Source of the DNA: Erythrobacter sp. F6033
Lineage (GTDB): Bacteria > Pseudomonadota > Alphaproteobacteria > Sphingomonadales > Sphingomonadaceae
Length of the DNA stretch: 64,000 nucleotides
Assembly (NCBI RefSeq): GCF_023016005.1
Contig: NZ_JALKAZ010000002.1
Location: forward strand, 124,001-188,000
Direction of reading: 5' to 3'
A model generated the notes under the pieces. It did not search any database and was not told the origin of the DNA. It was given only the letters and a program-made list of their open reading frames with translations. Shown here one piece after another: positions 29,790 through 38,494 of the stretch (its first letter is position 1; every line of letters starts with the position of its first letter). Made by a program: the position numbers and the translations under genes.

Positions 29790-32114
29790 ATGAATTTCCG
29801 TACCCCCGTAAAGCGCGCTCCTGCGCTGACCAAAGCAGCCCTTCTGCTTTGCACCGCTGCAGCGTTCCCCGTCGCGGCTCAGGCTCAAGACACAGCTGAA
29901 ACCGACGAAGAAACCACCGAAGAGCGCGGCACACTTGCCAATATCGGCAATATCATTGTGACCGGCACGAAAACCCAGAACCCGGAAGACGTTCAAGATG
30001 TGCCGCTGGCCGTAACCGCCTTCAACTCTGACACACTCGAAGCCTTCAAGGTTCGCGATGTTCAGGGCCTGACATATTCGGCACCGAACGTATCGCTCGA
30101 CCAAATCGGCACCAGCCGTGGTCAAGCGAACTTCTCGATCCGCGGTCTCGGCATCAACTCGTCGATCCCTTCGATTGACCCAACCGTCGGCGTGTTCGTT
30201 GACGGTGTTTACCTCGGCACCAATGGCGGCGTCGTGTTTGACCTGTTCGACCTAGACAGCGTCGAAATTTTGCGCGGTCCGCAAGGCGTGCTGTTCGGCC
30301 GCAACGTGACCGGCGGCGCGGTTCTGATCAACACTGGCAACCCAACCGAAGATTTCCGCGGCAAGTTCCGCGCGGCTGTCGACGGTCCGGTTGATGGCGG
30401 CCGTGGCGGCGCGAACTACACCGCAAGCGGCGTGATCTCCGGCCCGATTGTTGAAGACACGCTGCTTTTCAAAGTCGGCGCGTATTACAACAACGATCAG
30501 GGCTACTTCACCAACCTGTTTGACGGTTCAAACCAAGGTGCGGCTGAAACCTACATCCTGCGCGGCGCGCTTGAAGCCCGTCTCGGCGACCTGACCCTCA
30601 CTGGTAAAATCGATTACTTCGACAGCGAAGGCGATGGCCCTGCCGCGCAAAACCGCGGCATCTTCGAACGCGACACGTTCGATCTCGCGATCAACAATCG
30701 CGGTGCCTATGCCAACGAAACGATCAATGCCTCGCTTACTGCTGAGTGGGACATCGGTCCGGGTACACTGACCAACATCTTTGGCTACCGCGAATATTCG
30801 GCGACCACTGATGCTGATATCGATGCAACAACATTGTTCCTGTTCCACTCGAACACCGAGACCGAGCAAGACCAGATTTCGAACGAACTGCGTTATGCGG
30901 TTTCGACCGATGCATTCGATCTGACGGTTGGCGGCTTCTATTTCGACCAGTCACTGGCCTATACCGAAGTGCGCGATCTTCCGCCGCTTTCGGCGCTGAC
31001 CTTCTACGGCGGCGGACGTCAGGATCACGAAGTTCTCGGCGCATTTGCAAGCGGTCAGTTCAAGCTGACCGACAGTTTCTCGATCATTGGCGGCATCCGC
31101 TGGAGTCAAGAAACCAAAGACGCAGAAGTCACCTACATCCGCCCACGCGTTGCTTGCTCCGTTGTGGACGGGACTTGCCCGACTTCAGGTGTGAACTCGC
31201 TTATCCCAACCGAAAACAACGGTTTCACAGATAGCGTGCGCTTCACCAACTGGTCCCCGAAAGCTGGTGTCCAATATGAGTTCAACGACAGCCAGATTTA
31301 CGCACACTGGACCCGCGGTTTCCGTTCAGGCGGCTATAACTTCCGCATCACCAACGCGAACGCTTTCGAAGCGATTGCCTTGGCACCGGGCGGTTCGTTC
31401 AACTTCGGCGAAGAGCAAGTCGACAACTACGAAATCGGCGGCAAATTCCAGACCGTTGATGGCGCGCTCACTCTGAACGTTGCTGCATACATCACTGAAA
31501 TTCAGGACATGCAGCGCGAAGTGAACCAGTCATCGGCAACCGCCGGTGTTGCTCAGTCGATCTTCAACACAGCTGACGCGTCGATCTTCGGTGTTGAAGC
31601 CGAAGCGCGTATGCAGGTCACAGACTCGTTCATCGTTACGGCCAATATTGGCTTCATCGATGACAGCTATGACGAGATCCTGTTCGACATTTCGGGCGAT
31701 GGCGTCATCAACGACACCGATCTTGCCTTGCGTTTGCCGCGTGTGCCGGAAGTCACCTGGGGCATGGGCATCATCCACGAATTGTTCCTGGGTGACAGCG
31801 AGATCCTGACCCGCATCAACTATCAATACCGCGACGAGTTTGCGTACACTGACAACAACTTCGGTTTTGTTCAGGACATCAGCAACCTCGAAGCAAACGT
31901 AACCTGGAACACGCCAATGGATGGCCTGTCGTTCTCGATCTATGGCCGTAACCTGCTTGATCAGGTTCAAGTCGGTGGTGACACCCAGATCCCATTCGGC
32001 GGTCCGCTCGGCAACGGTGTAAACCGTCCGTTCGACCCGGCTCCTGCTGCGGGCACATTCTCGCCGCTCAGCAAAGGCCGTCAGCTCGGTATCGAGGCCC
32101 TGTTCGAATTCTAA
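29790..32114 (+). CDS. TonB-dependent outer-membrane receptor
   Basis: A 774-aa protein: signal peptide (TKAALLLCTAAAFPVAAQAQ), a plug domain with VPLAVTAFNSDTLEAF and ILRGPQGVLFGRNVTGGAV, then a 22-strand barrel ending in the aromatic EALFEF. It draws energy from TonB to import a ligand across the outer membrane; no ligand is evident and no siderophore or vitamin genes adjoin. Start: ATG 29790 has GGAGAG 8 nt before it; ATG 29775 is less likely. A terminator follows. Confidence 0.92.
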   Translation: MNFRTPVKRAPALTKAALLLCTAAAFPVAAQAQDTAETDEETTEERGTLANIGNIIVTGTKTQNPEDVQDVPLAVTAFNSDTLEAFKVRDVQGLTYSAPNVSLDQIGTSRGQANFSIRGLGINSSIPSIDPTVGVFVDGVYLGTNGGVVFDLFDLDSVEILRGPQGVLFGRNVTGGAVLINTGNPTEDFRGKFRAAVDGPVDGGRGGANYTASGVISGPIVEDTLLFKVGAYYNNDQGYFTNLFDGSNQGAAETYILRGALEARLGDLTLTGKIDYFDSEGDGPAAQNRGIFERDTFDLAINNRGAYANETINASLTAEWDIGPGTLTNIFGYREYSATTDADIDATTLFLFHSNTETEQDQISNELRYAVSTDAFDLTVGGFYFDQSLAYTEVRDLPPLSALTFYGGGRQDHEVLGAFASGQFKLTDSFSIIGGIRWSQETKDAEVTYIRPRVACSVVDGTCPTSGVNSLIPTENNGFTDSVRFTNWSPKAGVQYEFNDSQIYAHWTRGFRSGGYNFRITNANAFEAIALAPGGSFNFGEEQVDNYEIGGKFQTVDGALTLNVAAYITEIQDMQREVNQSSATAGVAQSIFNTADASIFGVEAEARMQVTDSFIVTANIGFIDDSYDEILFDISGDGVINDTDLALRLPRVPEVTWGMGIIHELFLGDSEILTRINYQYRDEFAYTDNNFGFVQDISNLEANVTWNTPMDGLSFSIYGRNLLDQVQVGGDTQIPFGGPLGNGVNRPFDPAPAAGTFSPLSKGRQLGIEALFEF

Positions 32115-32141
32115 TTCGAAACGGTTCTTAGAAACACGGAA

Positions 32142-32169
32142 AGGGGCGTTCTTCGGAGCGCCCCTTTTT
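32142..32169 (+). terminator. Rho-independent terminator of the TonB receptor
   Basis: AGGGGCG pairs with CGCCCCT around a nine-to-ten nt loop, followed by TTTTT. It lies 27 nt after the receptor stop and directly before the convergent hypothetical gene's stop. Confidence 0.9.
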
Positions 32170-32171
32170 CG

Positions 32172-32624
32172 TTATTCCGTGATCAAGAGAAGCGCGATGT
32201 TTGCGTTGTCGAATAACACAAACCCCCACTCCACGGGCGCACCGGATATCGGGTTCCACAGGCCATCGTAGCGGTTTGAGACTACCGTCAACGCTGTTCG
32301 GTCAAAAGCCTCCAGCAACTGGATCGCGCATTGCCGTGCGGTCGCAACATCCAACCAGTCTTGTGAGGGGTTTGAGATGTTTCCCGCCAATGCAGAGGTG
32401 ATTTCGGCGATGGCCGAACGTGGACTTTCGGGGTCGGCTGATGGATCGAGCAGCTCCCAGTTAAAGCCAATCGGCTTGTAGCCTAGGCCGCTCACGAAAC
32501 TATCGGCTACGCCCGAATAAAGGCCATTTTCGCCATCACGCGAGGAGGTCTCGACAACAGTTCTGGCGCCGGAGTTCAGGCGCTCCAGCCAGTCGGCTTT
32601 GAACTGCCTGAGCGGATCACCCAC
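32172..32624 (-). CDS. Hypothetical 150-aa protein downstream of the PLP homeostasis gene
   Basis: A soluble protein of mixed alpha-beta character (VGDPLRQFKADWLERLNSGA near the start; WLDVATARQCAIQLLEAF and a C-terminal EWGFVLFDNANIALLL). No family recognised. GTG at 32624 overlaps the preceding gene's TGA by 8 nt and has a GGAG site; the longer upstream frame runs inside that gene and is rejected. Probably translationally coupled with it. Confidence 0.5.
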   Translation of the reverse strand: MGDPLRQFKADWLERLNSGARTVVETSSRDGENGLYSGVADSFVSGLGYKPIGFNWELLDPSADPESPRSAIAEITSALAGNISNPSQDWLDVATARQCAIQLLEAFDRTALTVVSNRYDGLWNPISGAPVEWGFVLFDNANIALLLITE

Positions 32625-33282
32625 CACGCGCTCCGAACAATGCTGTGCCCACACGCACATGGGTCGCGCCGAGTTGCACTGCGGTTTCATAGTCACCGCT
32701 CATACCCATGGAGAGCCCTTCGACGCCATTGTCAGCGGCAAGCTTTGCAAGGAACGCGAAGAACGGCGCGGGTTCGATGCCTGCTGGCGGCAGGCACATC
32801 AGTCCGGCAATCGGAACATTGGCATCGCGCACTTTCCCGAGGAATTCTGGCAATTCGCCAATCGGGCAGCCGCCCTTTTGCTCTTCATCGCCGATATTGA
32901 CCTGCACAAAGCACGGTACGCGCTTGCCCGCTTTGTCCATCGCCTTAGCGAGCGCTTTCAGCAGGCTGAGGCGGTCGAGCGCATGGATGTAATCAAACAT
33001 GGCGACTGCATCATCGGCTTTGTTGGATTGAAGCTGGCCAATCAGATGTAGCTCAGCACCGGGATATGCGTCGCGCAAAGCGGGCCACTTTTCTTGGGCC
33101 TCCTGAACGCGGTTTTCGCCAAAAACGCGGTGTCCCGCTGCCAGCAAAGGCGCAATCTTGTCAGCAGGATGGGTCTTGCTGACGGCGATCAGGGTAATGT
33201 CATCAACCTCACGGCGCGCGGGTTTGCAGATGCGCGCGATATTGGCGTTGACGGCTTCGAGACGGGTGGCTGCACTTTCCAT
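32617..33282 (-). CDS. PLP homeostasis protein (YggS/PLPBP family)
   Basis: A 221-aa fold type III PLP-binding protein: LIAVSKTHPADKI carries the PLP Lys, FGENRVQEAQEKW and HLIGQLQSNK are characteristic, and GMSGDYETAVQLGATHVRVGTALFG is the C-terminal phosphate site. It balances free pyridoxal phosphate and amino-acid pools. Its ATG at 33282 abuts and overlaps the ThiE-like gene that reads the other way. Confidence 0.93.
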   Translation of the reverse strand: MESAATRLEAVNANIARICKPARREVDDITLIAVSKTHPADKIAPLLAAGHRVFGENRVQEAQEKWPALRDAYPGAELHLIGQLQSNKADDAVAMFDYIHALDRLSLLKALAKAMDKAGKRVPCFVQVNIGDEEQKGGCPIGELPEFLGKVRDANVPIAGLMCLPPAGIEPAPFFAFLAKLAADNGVEGLSMGMSGDYETAVQLGATHVRVGTALFGARGG

Positions 33283-33304
33283 GGTGCCGCGCTATAAGGC
33301 CCTC

Positions 33305-33841
33305 GTGCCGCAAGACCAATCCCTCCCTGCAATCTGGCTCATTTCCGATGCCCGCAACGATGCGGTGCTTGAGAGTGCGTTGAAGCGGTTGCCGCGCGGA
33401 TCAGGCTTTATCTATCGCCATTATCACCTCGATGGGCGTGCGCGGTACGAACGCTACCTTACCCTGCGCAGGGTTGCGCGAGCATACGATCACACAGTGA
33501 TATTGGCTGACAGTGCGCTCACCGCGACTGAATGGCGCGCGGACGGCATTTACGGCCCGTCTCGCGCACTTTACCCTCGGCGGAACGGACTGCTGCACCT
33601 CGCGACTGCCCACAATATACGCGAAGTCGCCTTGGCGAACCAATTTGGTTCGGATGCCATATTGATTTCACCAATTTTCACCACAAACTCGCATCCTAGC
33701 GGCAAAGTGCTCGGCCCCGCGAAGTTCCGCCTGCTCGCAGCGCATTCTAACGCCCCCGTGATCGCGCTGGGCGGTATGAACGCGCATCGCGCGCACACTC
33801 TAAACTGGTCCAGATGGGCAGCAATTGACGGCCTCAGCTAG
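33305..33841 (+). CDS. Thiamine phosphate synthase-like (TenI/ThiE) protein
   Basis: A 178-aa TIM-barrel protein. LLHLATAHNIREVALANQFGSDAILISPIFTT and PVIALGGMNAHRA fit the TMP synthase/TenI family, which joins thiazole and pyrimidine phosphates or rearranges thiazoles. The N-terminal half is short and the pyrimidine-binding GxxD-type motif is weak, so TMP synthesis is not certain. GTG 33305 has AAGG close by; ATG 33281 would be one base from the divergent YggS ATG, leaving no leader. It stands alone. Confidence 0.7.
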   Translation: MPQDQSLPAIWLISDARNDAVLESALKRLPRGSGFIYRHYHLDGRARYERYLTLRRVARAYDHTVILADSALTATEWRADGIYGPSRALYPRRNGLLHLATAHNIREVALANQFGSDAILISPIFTTNSHPSGKVLGPAKFRLLAAHSNAPVIALGGMNAHRAHTLNWSRWAAIDGLS

Positions 33842-33902
33842 TCGCACACAGCTTGACCGCGAGTCGTCAAGGATTCATGGTGTGTTCCAATAGGAGCAAC
33901 CC

Positions 33903-36299
33903 ATGGCGAGCCGCGCTATCAACACTCGAAAAACCACCGCAGATTGGCGCGCAGGATTGCGCCGCAGCTTCCGCCGCGCAGCGCAGATGACGGGTGCCGC
34001 CGTTTTGCTGGGCAGCATGGTTTTCCTCGCTCTGTCGCTGGCCAGCTACACGCAAACAGACCCGAGCCCCTCCACTGCCGCCTCTGCTGATCAGGTCGGA
34101 AATTGGATGGGGCTGAGCGGTGCATGGTTGGCCGATCGTGTGCTGTTTATCTTCGGTCTCCCAGCGCTTCTGCTGCTGCCATTGCTGTACATCTCCGCGC
34201 GTAAGCTTTGGCGCGATGTCGAAAATGGCGATGAACCGGAAACGACCCGCTGGTGGCTGCCAGTGGGTTTGCTGCTGGTCGCGATGGCGCTGCTTTCGAC
34301 TTTTCTCTCACTGGCTTTCGATGCACCCGGCGGCACATTGCCCGCGCAAATGGGCGGTGTTTCCGGCCTTCTGGGCGGGTCCGCGGTTGAAGCAATCGCA
34401 ACCCGCTTTGGCGAAGGCGCTTCTGGCTGGATCACACTCGGCGCATTGGTCGCCTGTCTCGCGGGCGGCGTCACCCTTGTTACGCGCGTGTTCGCCATTG
34501 ATTGGCGCGCGTTATTGACGCTTCCAAAATTTGTCAGTGAAAGCACGATTGGCAATGCAATCCTCTCACGAATTCCCTTTGTCGGAGGCGGCCGTCAACC
34601 ACAGTTGACCTATGTCGACGAGGACGAGACCGAAGCTCCGGCGGCCACGGCGCGCCGAACGGCTAAGGTGGAAACGCCCGAGCGCCCCAGCCCGGCGCCG
34701 CGCCGCGCTCCCGAGATTACCGATCCTTCGGCGCCCCCGAAAAAGGCAACACCAGCAAAGCAGAACCAGAGCGACATGTTCGCGACCTACAACCTGCCAA
34801 GCCTAGAATTGCTGGCGGAGCCGCCCGAAGATCTCGGGCCAAAGCTCGACAAGCTGGCGCTGGAGCGCAATGCCCGCTTGCTCGAAAACGTGCTCGATGA
34901 TTTCAACGTAAAAGGCGAGATTACCGCTGTTCGCACTGGCCCCGTGGTCACCATGTACGAGCTCGAACCAGCGCCGGGCATCAAAGCGAGCCGCGTTGTA
35001 GGCCTTGCCGAGGATATTGCGCGCAACATGTCGGCCATTTCCGCCCGTGTTTCGCCCATTCCTGGCAAAACGGTGATGGGGATCGAACTGCCCAACACTG
35101 ATCGCCAGATGGTGATGCTCAAGGAATTGGCCGCTTGCGCGGACTTTGCCGAGAACAAGGGCAATCTGCCGATCATTCTGGGTAAGGACATTGCTGGTGA
35201 GCCGATCATCGCCGATCTCGCTGCTATGCCGCACTTGCTGGTCGCGGGGACAACCGGCTCCGGTAAGTCGGTCGGCCTCAACTGCATCCTGCTCTCGCTG
35301 CTCTATCACTTCACGCCTGCGGAATGCCGTTTGATCCTGATCGATCCGAAGGTGTTGGAGCTTAAGAGCTACGACGATATCCCGCACCTGCTCTCGCCTG
35401 TTGTTACCGAGCCGCACAAGTCGGTTCGGGCGCTCAAATGGGCGGTTGAGGAGATGGAGCGCCGTTACCGGATGATGAGCTCGGTGAATTCGCGCAATAT
35501 CAATTCATTTAACGAGAAAGTTCGGACCGCAGCCGCCAAGGGCAAACCGCTGGGTCGCCGCGTGCAGACAGGGTTCGATCCCGACACTGGCGAGCAGCTG
35601 TATGAGGAAGAACAGCTCGATTACGAACCCCTGCCCCAGATCGTTCTGATCGTCGATGAACTCGCCGATTTGATGGTCACCGTCGGCAAGGAAATCGAAG
35701 TTTTGATTCAGCGACTTAGCCAGAAATCGCGCGCTGCGGGTATCCACCTGATCATGGCGACACAGCGCCCATCGGTTGATGTCATCACTGGTGTCATCAA
35801 AGCCAACCTGCCGACCCGGATCAGCTTTAAAGTCACCAGCCGCATCGACAGCCGGACAATCCTGGGTGAGCAAGGCGCGGAACAGCTGCTCGGCAAAGGC
35901 GATATGCTGTATAAGCCGAACACAGGCGCGACCGTTCGCGTCCACGGCCCGTTCGTGAGCGACGAAGAAGTTGAAGCGGTTGCCGATTTTTGGAGGGCTC
36001 AAGGCTCTCCCGAGTACATTGAGGCGGTCACCGAAGAGCCGGCAGATGGCGGCGGGTTGAATTTCGAAGATGATTTGACCGCTTCGGACAACCCCGATGA
36101 ACGCAAATATCGTCAGGCGTGCCAGATTGTGATCGAGAACCAGAAAGCGTCCGGCTCTTGGCTCCAACGTCAAATGGGCGTTGGTTATAACACCGCTGCC
36201 AAATGGATTGAGCGGATGGAAAGCGAAGGCCTCGTCGGCCCGGCAAACCATGTCGGCCGGCGCGAAATCTTCCGCGATCAGGATGGCAATCCGCTCTAA
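33903..36299 (+). CDS. ftsK: FtsK/SpoIIIE-type DNA translocase
   Basis: A 798-aa protein. Four hydrophobic helices lie near residues 35-55, 78-98, 117-140 and 175-200; a Pro/Ala-rich linker runs to about 290; then the alpha/beta motor has Walker A GTTGSGKS at 449-456 and Walker B LIVDELADLMV. A gamma winged-helix domain (CQIVIENQKASGSWLQRQMGVGYNTAAKWIERM) recognises KOPS. It pumps DNA at the septum and activates XerCD at dif. The ATG at 33903 has an AGGAG site. The next gene lies 181 nt on. Confidence 0.95.
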   Translation: MASRAINTRKTTADWRAGLRRSFRRAAQMTGAAVLLGSMVFLALSLASYTQTDPSPSTAASADQVGNWMGLSGAWLADRVLFIFGLPALLLLPLLYISARKLWRDVENGDEPETTRWWLPVGLLLVAMALLSTFLSLAFDAPGGTLPAQMGGVSGLLGGSAVEAIATRFGEGASGWITLGALVACLAGGVTLVTRVFAIDWRALLTLPKFVSESTIGNAILSRIPFVGGGRQPQLTYVDEDETEAPAATARRTAKVETPERPSPAPRRAPEITDPSAPPKKATPAKQNQSDMFATYNLPSLELLAEPPEDLGPKLDKLALERNARLLENVLDDFNVKGEITAVRTGPVVTMYELEPAPGIKASRVVGLAEDIARNMSAISARVSPIPGKTVMGIELPNTDRQMVMLKELAACADFAENKGNLPIILGKDIAGEPIIADLAAMPHLLVAGTTGSGKSVGLNCILLSLLYHFTPAECRLILIDPKVLELKSYDDIPHLLSPVVTEPHKSVRALKWAVEEMERRYRMMSSVNSRNINSFNEKVRTAAAKGKPLGRRVQTGFDPDTGEQLYEEEQLDYEPLPQIVLIVDELADLMVTVGKEIEVLIQRLSQKSRAAGIHLIMATQRPSVDVITGVIKANLPTRISFKVTSRIDSRTILGEQGAEQLLGKGDMLYKPNTGATVRVHGPFVSDEEVEAVADFWRAQGSPEYIEAVTEEPADGGGLNFEDDLTASDNPDERKYRQACQIVIENQKASGSWLQRQMGVGYNTAAKWIERMESEGLVGPANHVGRREIFRDQDGNPL

Positions 36300-36462
36300 T
36301 CCGTCTTTGCGGCGTATGGCGGAGTAACGCGCGCCTCGCAGAATTCCGTAGAGTAAAGTTAATCGCCGTGCGTCGAAGCTTGGCGTCCAGAGCGCGCAAT
36401 TACGTGTTTTTTACCGTGTTTTACATGGTTTAAGATCAAGGTTAGGAATTTCTAAATTCTCA

Positions 36463-36480
36463 CTGCGTATTCCCACGCAG
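36463..36480 (+). promoter_or_regulatory. Small hairpin touching the start codon
   Basis: CTGCGT pairs with ACGCAG, and the second arm ends at the base before the ATG of the barrel gene. No ribosome site is visible. Either the hairpin regulates access or the true start is elsewhere. Confidence 0.4.
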
Positions 36481-37416
36481 ATGACAAATCGAACCGTCTT
36501 GAATCGTCTCATTTTGGCCGCTTCGCGTGCGCTCGGCGCCCTTAGCCTGGCCGTCGTGCCGGCAACTGCAGCCGCGCAGGATGAAGAAGGATGGAAACTG
36601 GAGCCCGACGCACGGGTTGAAGTGTCCTTTGTCAGCGCAGAAAGCACCACCCGGGACGAACAATTGGTCGTCGATGGCGATGCCTTCACTGTGCGCGGGC
36701 AGGTTGGCGTCAATCTTGAAAATGATAGCACGCGGTTCCGGCTTGAAGCGGACAGAATTGAGGTCTTGCGCTTGGGCGAAGGCCGCAGCAACACCGCCCG
36801 CGACCGGTTTACCGCGCGGATTCAACACGATCTCAACGACAAATGGGAAATCGAAGCACGGGCGCGTCATTACGATGATTTTGTCACAGCTGAATCCAGC
36901 AACACCGATGAACTTCAAGGTTCCGTCGCAGTCACCTATGAGCCTGAGCGGGCGCACCGCTTCCGAGTGCGGGGAACGTGGCGCGATCGCGAATATGACA
37001 ACGGAAGCGACCAAGCGACACGAGGCGAAGGTGCGCGCATCGATGCGCAATACCGCCACCGGATGGGTCGCTACCACTATCTGACATTCGATTTGCGGGC
37101 GGAATCCATCGAATCCGATGATCCACTGCGCGGCTTTGAACGCCAATCCGCGAGTGTTTCCTACACAAAGCCGATCACACCCGATCTCCGCGTGCGACCG
37201 GCCTTACAGTTCCTGAACACACGCTTTGATGGCCGCCTGACCGACACTGGCGCACAGCGCAACGATCAGCTGATCGTGCCCGAAGTCGAAGTGCTTTGGT
37301 GGCCAGCCAATTGGCGCGTCGAAGCCGAAGCGAAGTATATTTTCTCTGACAGCAATGAGCCCGTGCGCGAGCGCGAAGGGTACCGGCTAACTCTATCGGT
37401 AGGGTATGTATTCTGA
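36481..37416 (+). CDS. Outer-membrane beta-barrel protein, first gene of the ATP-grasp operon
   Basis: A 311-aa protein with a signal peptide (ALGALSLAVVPATAAAQ) and then alternating amphipathic beta strands with aromatic and charged turns, closing with GYRLTLSVGYVF, the terminal Phe typical of barrels assembled by BAM. Probably 14-16 strands. No named family was recognised. Its last 11 nt overlap the start of the membrane-protein gene, so they are co-translated. The ATG follows a small hairpin and no ribosome site is seen; TTG 36499 is an alternative. Confidence 0.75.
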   Translation: MTNRTVLNRLILAASRALGALSLAVVPATAAAQDEEGWKLEPDARVEVSFVSAESTTRDEQLVVDGDAFTVRGQVGVNLENDSTRFRLEADRIEVLRLGEGRSNTARDRFTARIQHDLNDKWEIEARARHYDDFVTAESSNTDELQGSVAVTYEPERAHRFRVRGTWRDREYDNGSDQATRGEGARIDAQYRHRMGRYHYLTFDLRAESIESDDPLRGFERQSASVSYTKPITPDLRVRPALQFLNTRFDGRLTDTGAQRNDQLIVPEVEVLWWPANWRVEAEAKYIFSDSNEPVREREGYRLTLSVGYVF

Positions 37417-38494
37417 TCTGATCTCAAAAATCAGGCGGATACGGGATCGCGCGACCCCTCAGGTCAGGCGTCCATTCTATATCGGCCTTGGCGTGGGCCT
37501 TGCGCTCGCGGTGCTTGTGGCACTGGGTCTCTCTAATACAGAGACCTTTTTTGCTATGCCCTCGTCATTCGGCGAGCAGGCAACGTCGCAGGCTATCTGG
37601 GGTCTGAAGCCGTCCAACTTGCTGATGGTTCTACCGCTGGGCGCGTTTCTGGTCGTGCTGGCCCGCAGCTTTGTCGGGCTGAAAGCATTCGGCCTGTTCA
37701 CACCGATGCTGATCGCGCTGGCATTCCTTCAGATCGGCCCGATCATGGGCCCGGTGGTCTTGGGATCATCGGTCCTCGCCGGAATGATTATGACCCCGAC
37801 ATTGCTCAAACTGCGTATGACACGGGTTGGCTTTCTCGGGGTGCTTATCTCTTCGATTGTGCTCGTTCTTGTGGCGCTTCAAGCGATCCTCGATACCAAA
37901 CTGCAAGTGGATGCCTTCCCTGTTATTGTTTGCGCACTCGTTGTTGAACGTTGGTGGCGACAATGGGAGAAAGACGGCGCGAAAGAGGCCGCTTGGCAAG
38001 CGTTCAACACCTTCATGATCTCGGTGGTCATCCAATTCGTGATGGTCTCGCACATCGCGCTGATGCTGATCGAATGGTCGCCGCTGCTTATGCCAGCATT
38101 CACAGGTCTCGCGATTGCCATTCTCGGTCGATATCGCGGGTTGCGGCTTACCGAAATACACCGGTTTGCGCCGATCTGGCTTGAGCGGCGACGGGTCGCC
38201 AAGCGAATGGATCTACCCGAAGGGGTGGAAGAAGATCGACGCGTTGGCGCTCCAGACACAAGGCGAGTCCCGACCGAAGCGCTCGCCGAAGAAGCACCCG
38301 AAGACGTGCCGGAAAGCATACCGATCGAATTGCATGAGCGCGGGCCTCCGCAGGGCAAAGCACCCGCGAACAGCGCTCAATTCGAACCACCGCTGAAACC
38401 CAATAGCGAGGCGCAATTTGCGGCTCGCTTTGGCACATCTGCAAAGCCTCCAGTCAACAAGACGTGGGTTATAGGATCATCCGAAGATGTTTGA
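37406..38494 (+). CDS. 7-8-helix inner-membrane protein of the ATP-grasp operon
   Basis: A 362-aa protein. Hydrophobic segments: about 26-44, 74-92, 94-112, 113-130, 140-162, 165-182, 203-225 and 227-246. A charged Pro/Glu-rich cytoplasmic tail follows. SFVGLKAFGLFTPMLIALAF resembles the membrane part of a family annotated as inactive transglutaminase fused to seven helices, but no transglutaminase domain is present here. It overlaps the barrel gene before it by 11 nt and the ATP-grasp gene after it by 8 nt. Confidence 0.75.
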   Translation: MYSDLISKIRRIRDRATPQVRRPFYIGLGVGLALAVLVALGLSNTETFFAMPSSFGEQATSQAIWGLKPSNLLMVLPLGAFLVVLARSFVGLKAFGLFTPMLIALAFLQIGPIMGPVVLGSSVLAGMIMTPTLLKLRMTRVGFLGVLISSIVLVLVALQAILDTKLQVDAFPVIVCALVVERWWRQWEKDGAKEAAWQAFNTFMISVVIQFVMVSHIALMLIEWSPLLMPAFTGLAIAILGRYRGLRLTEIHRFAPIWLERRRVAKRMDLPEGVEEDRRVGAPDTRRVPTEALAEEAPEDVPESIPIELHERGPPQGKAPANSAQFEPPLKPNSEAQFAARFGTSAKPPVNKTWVIGSSEDV

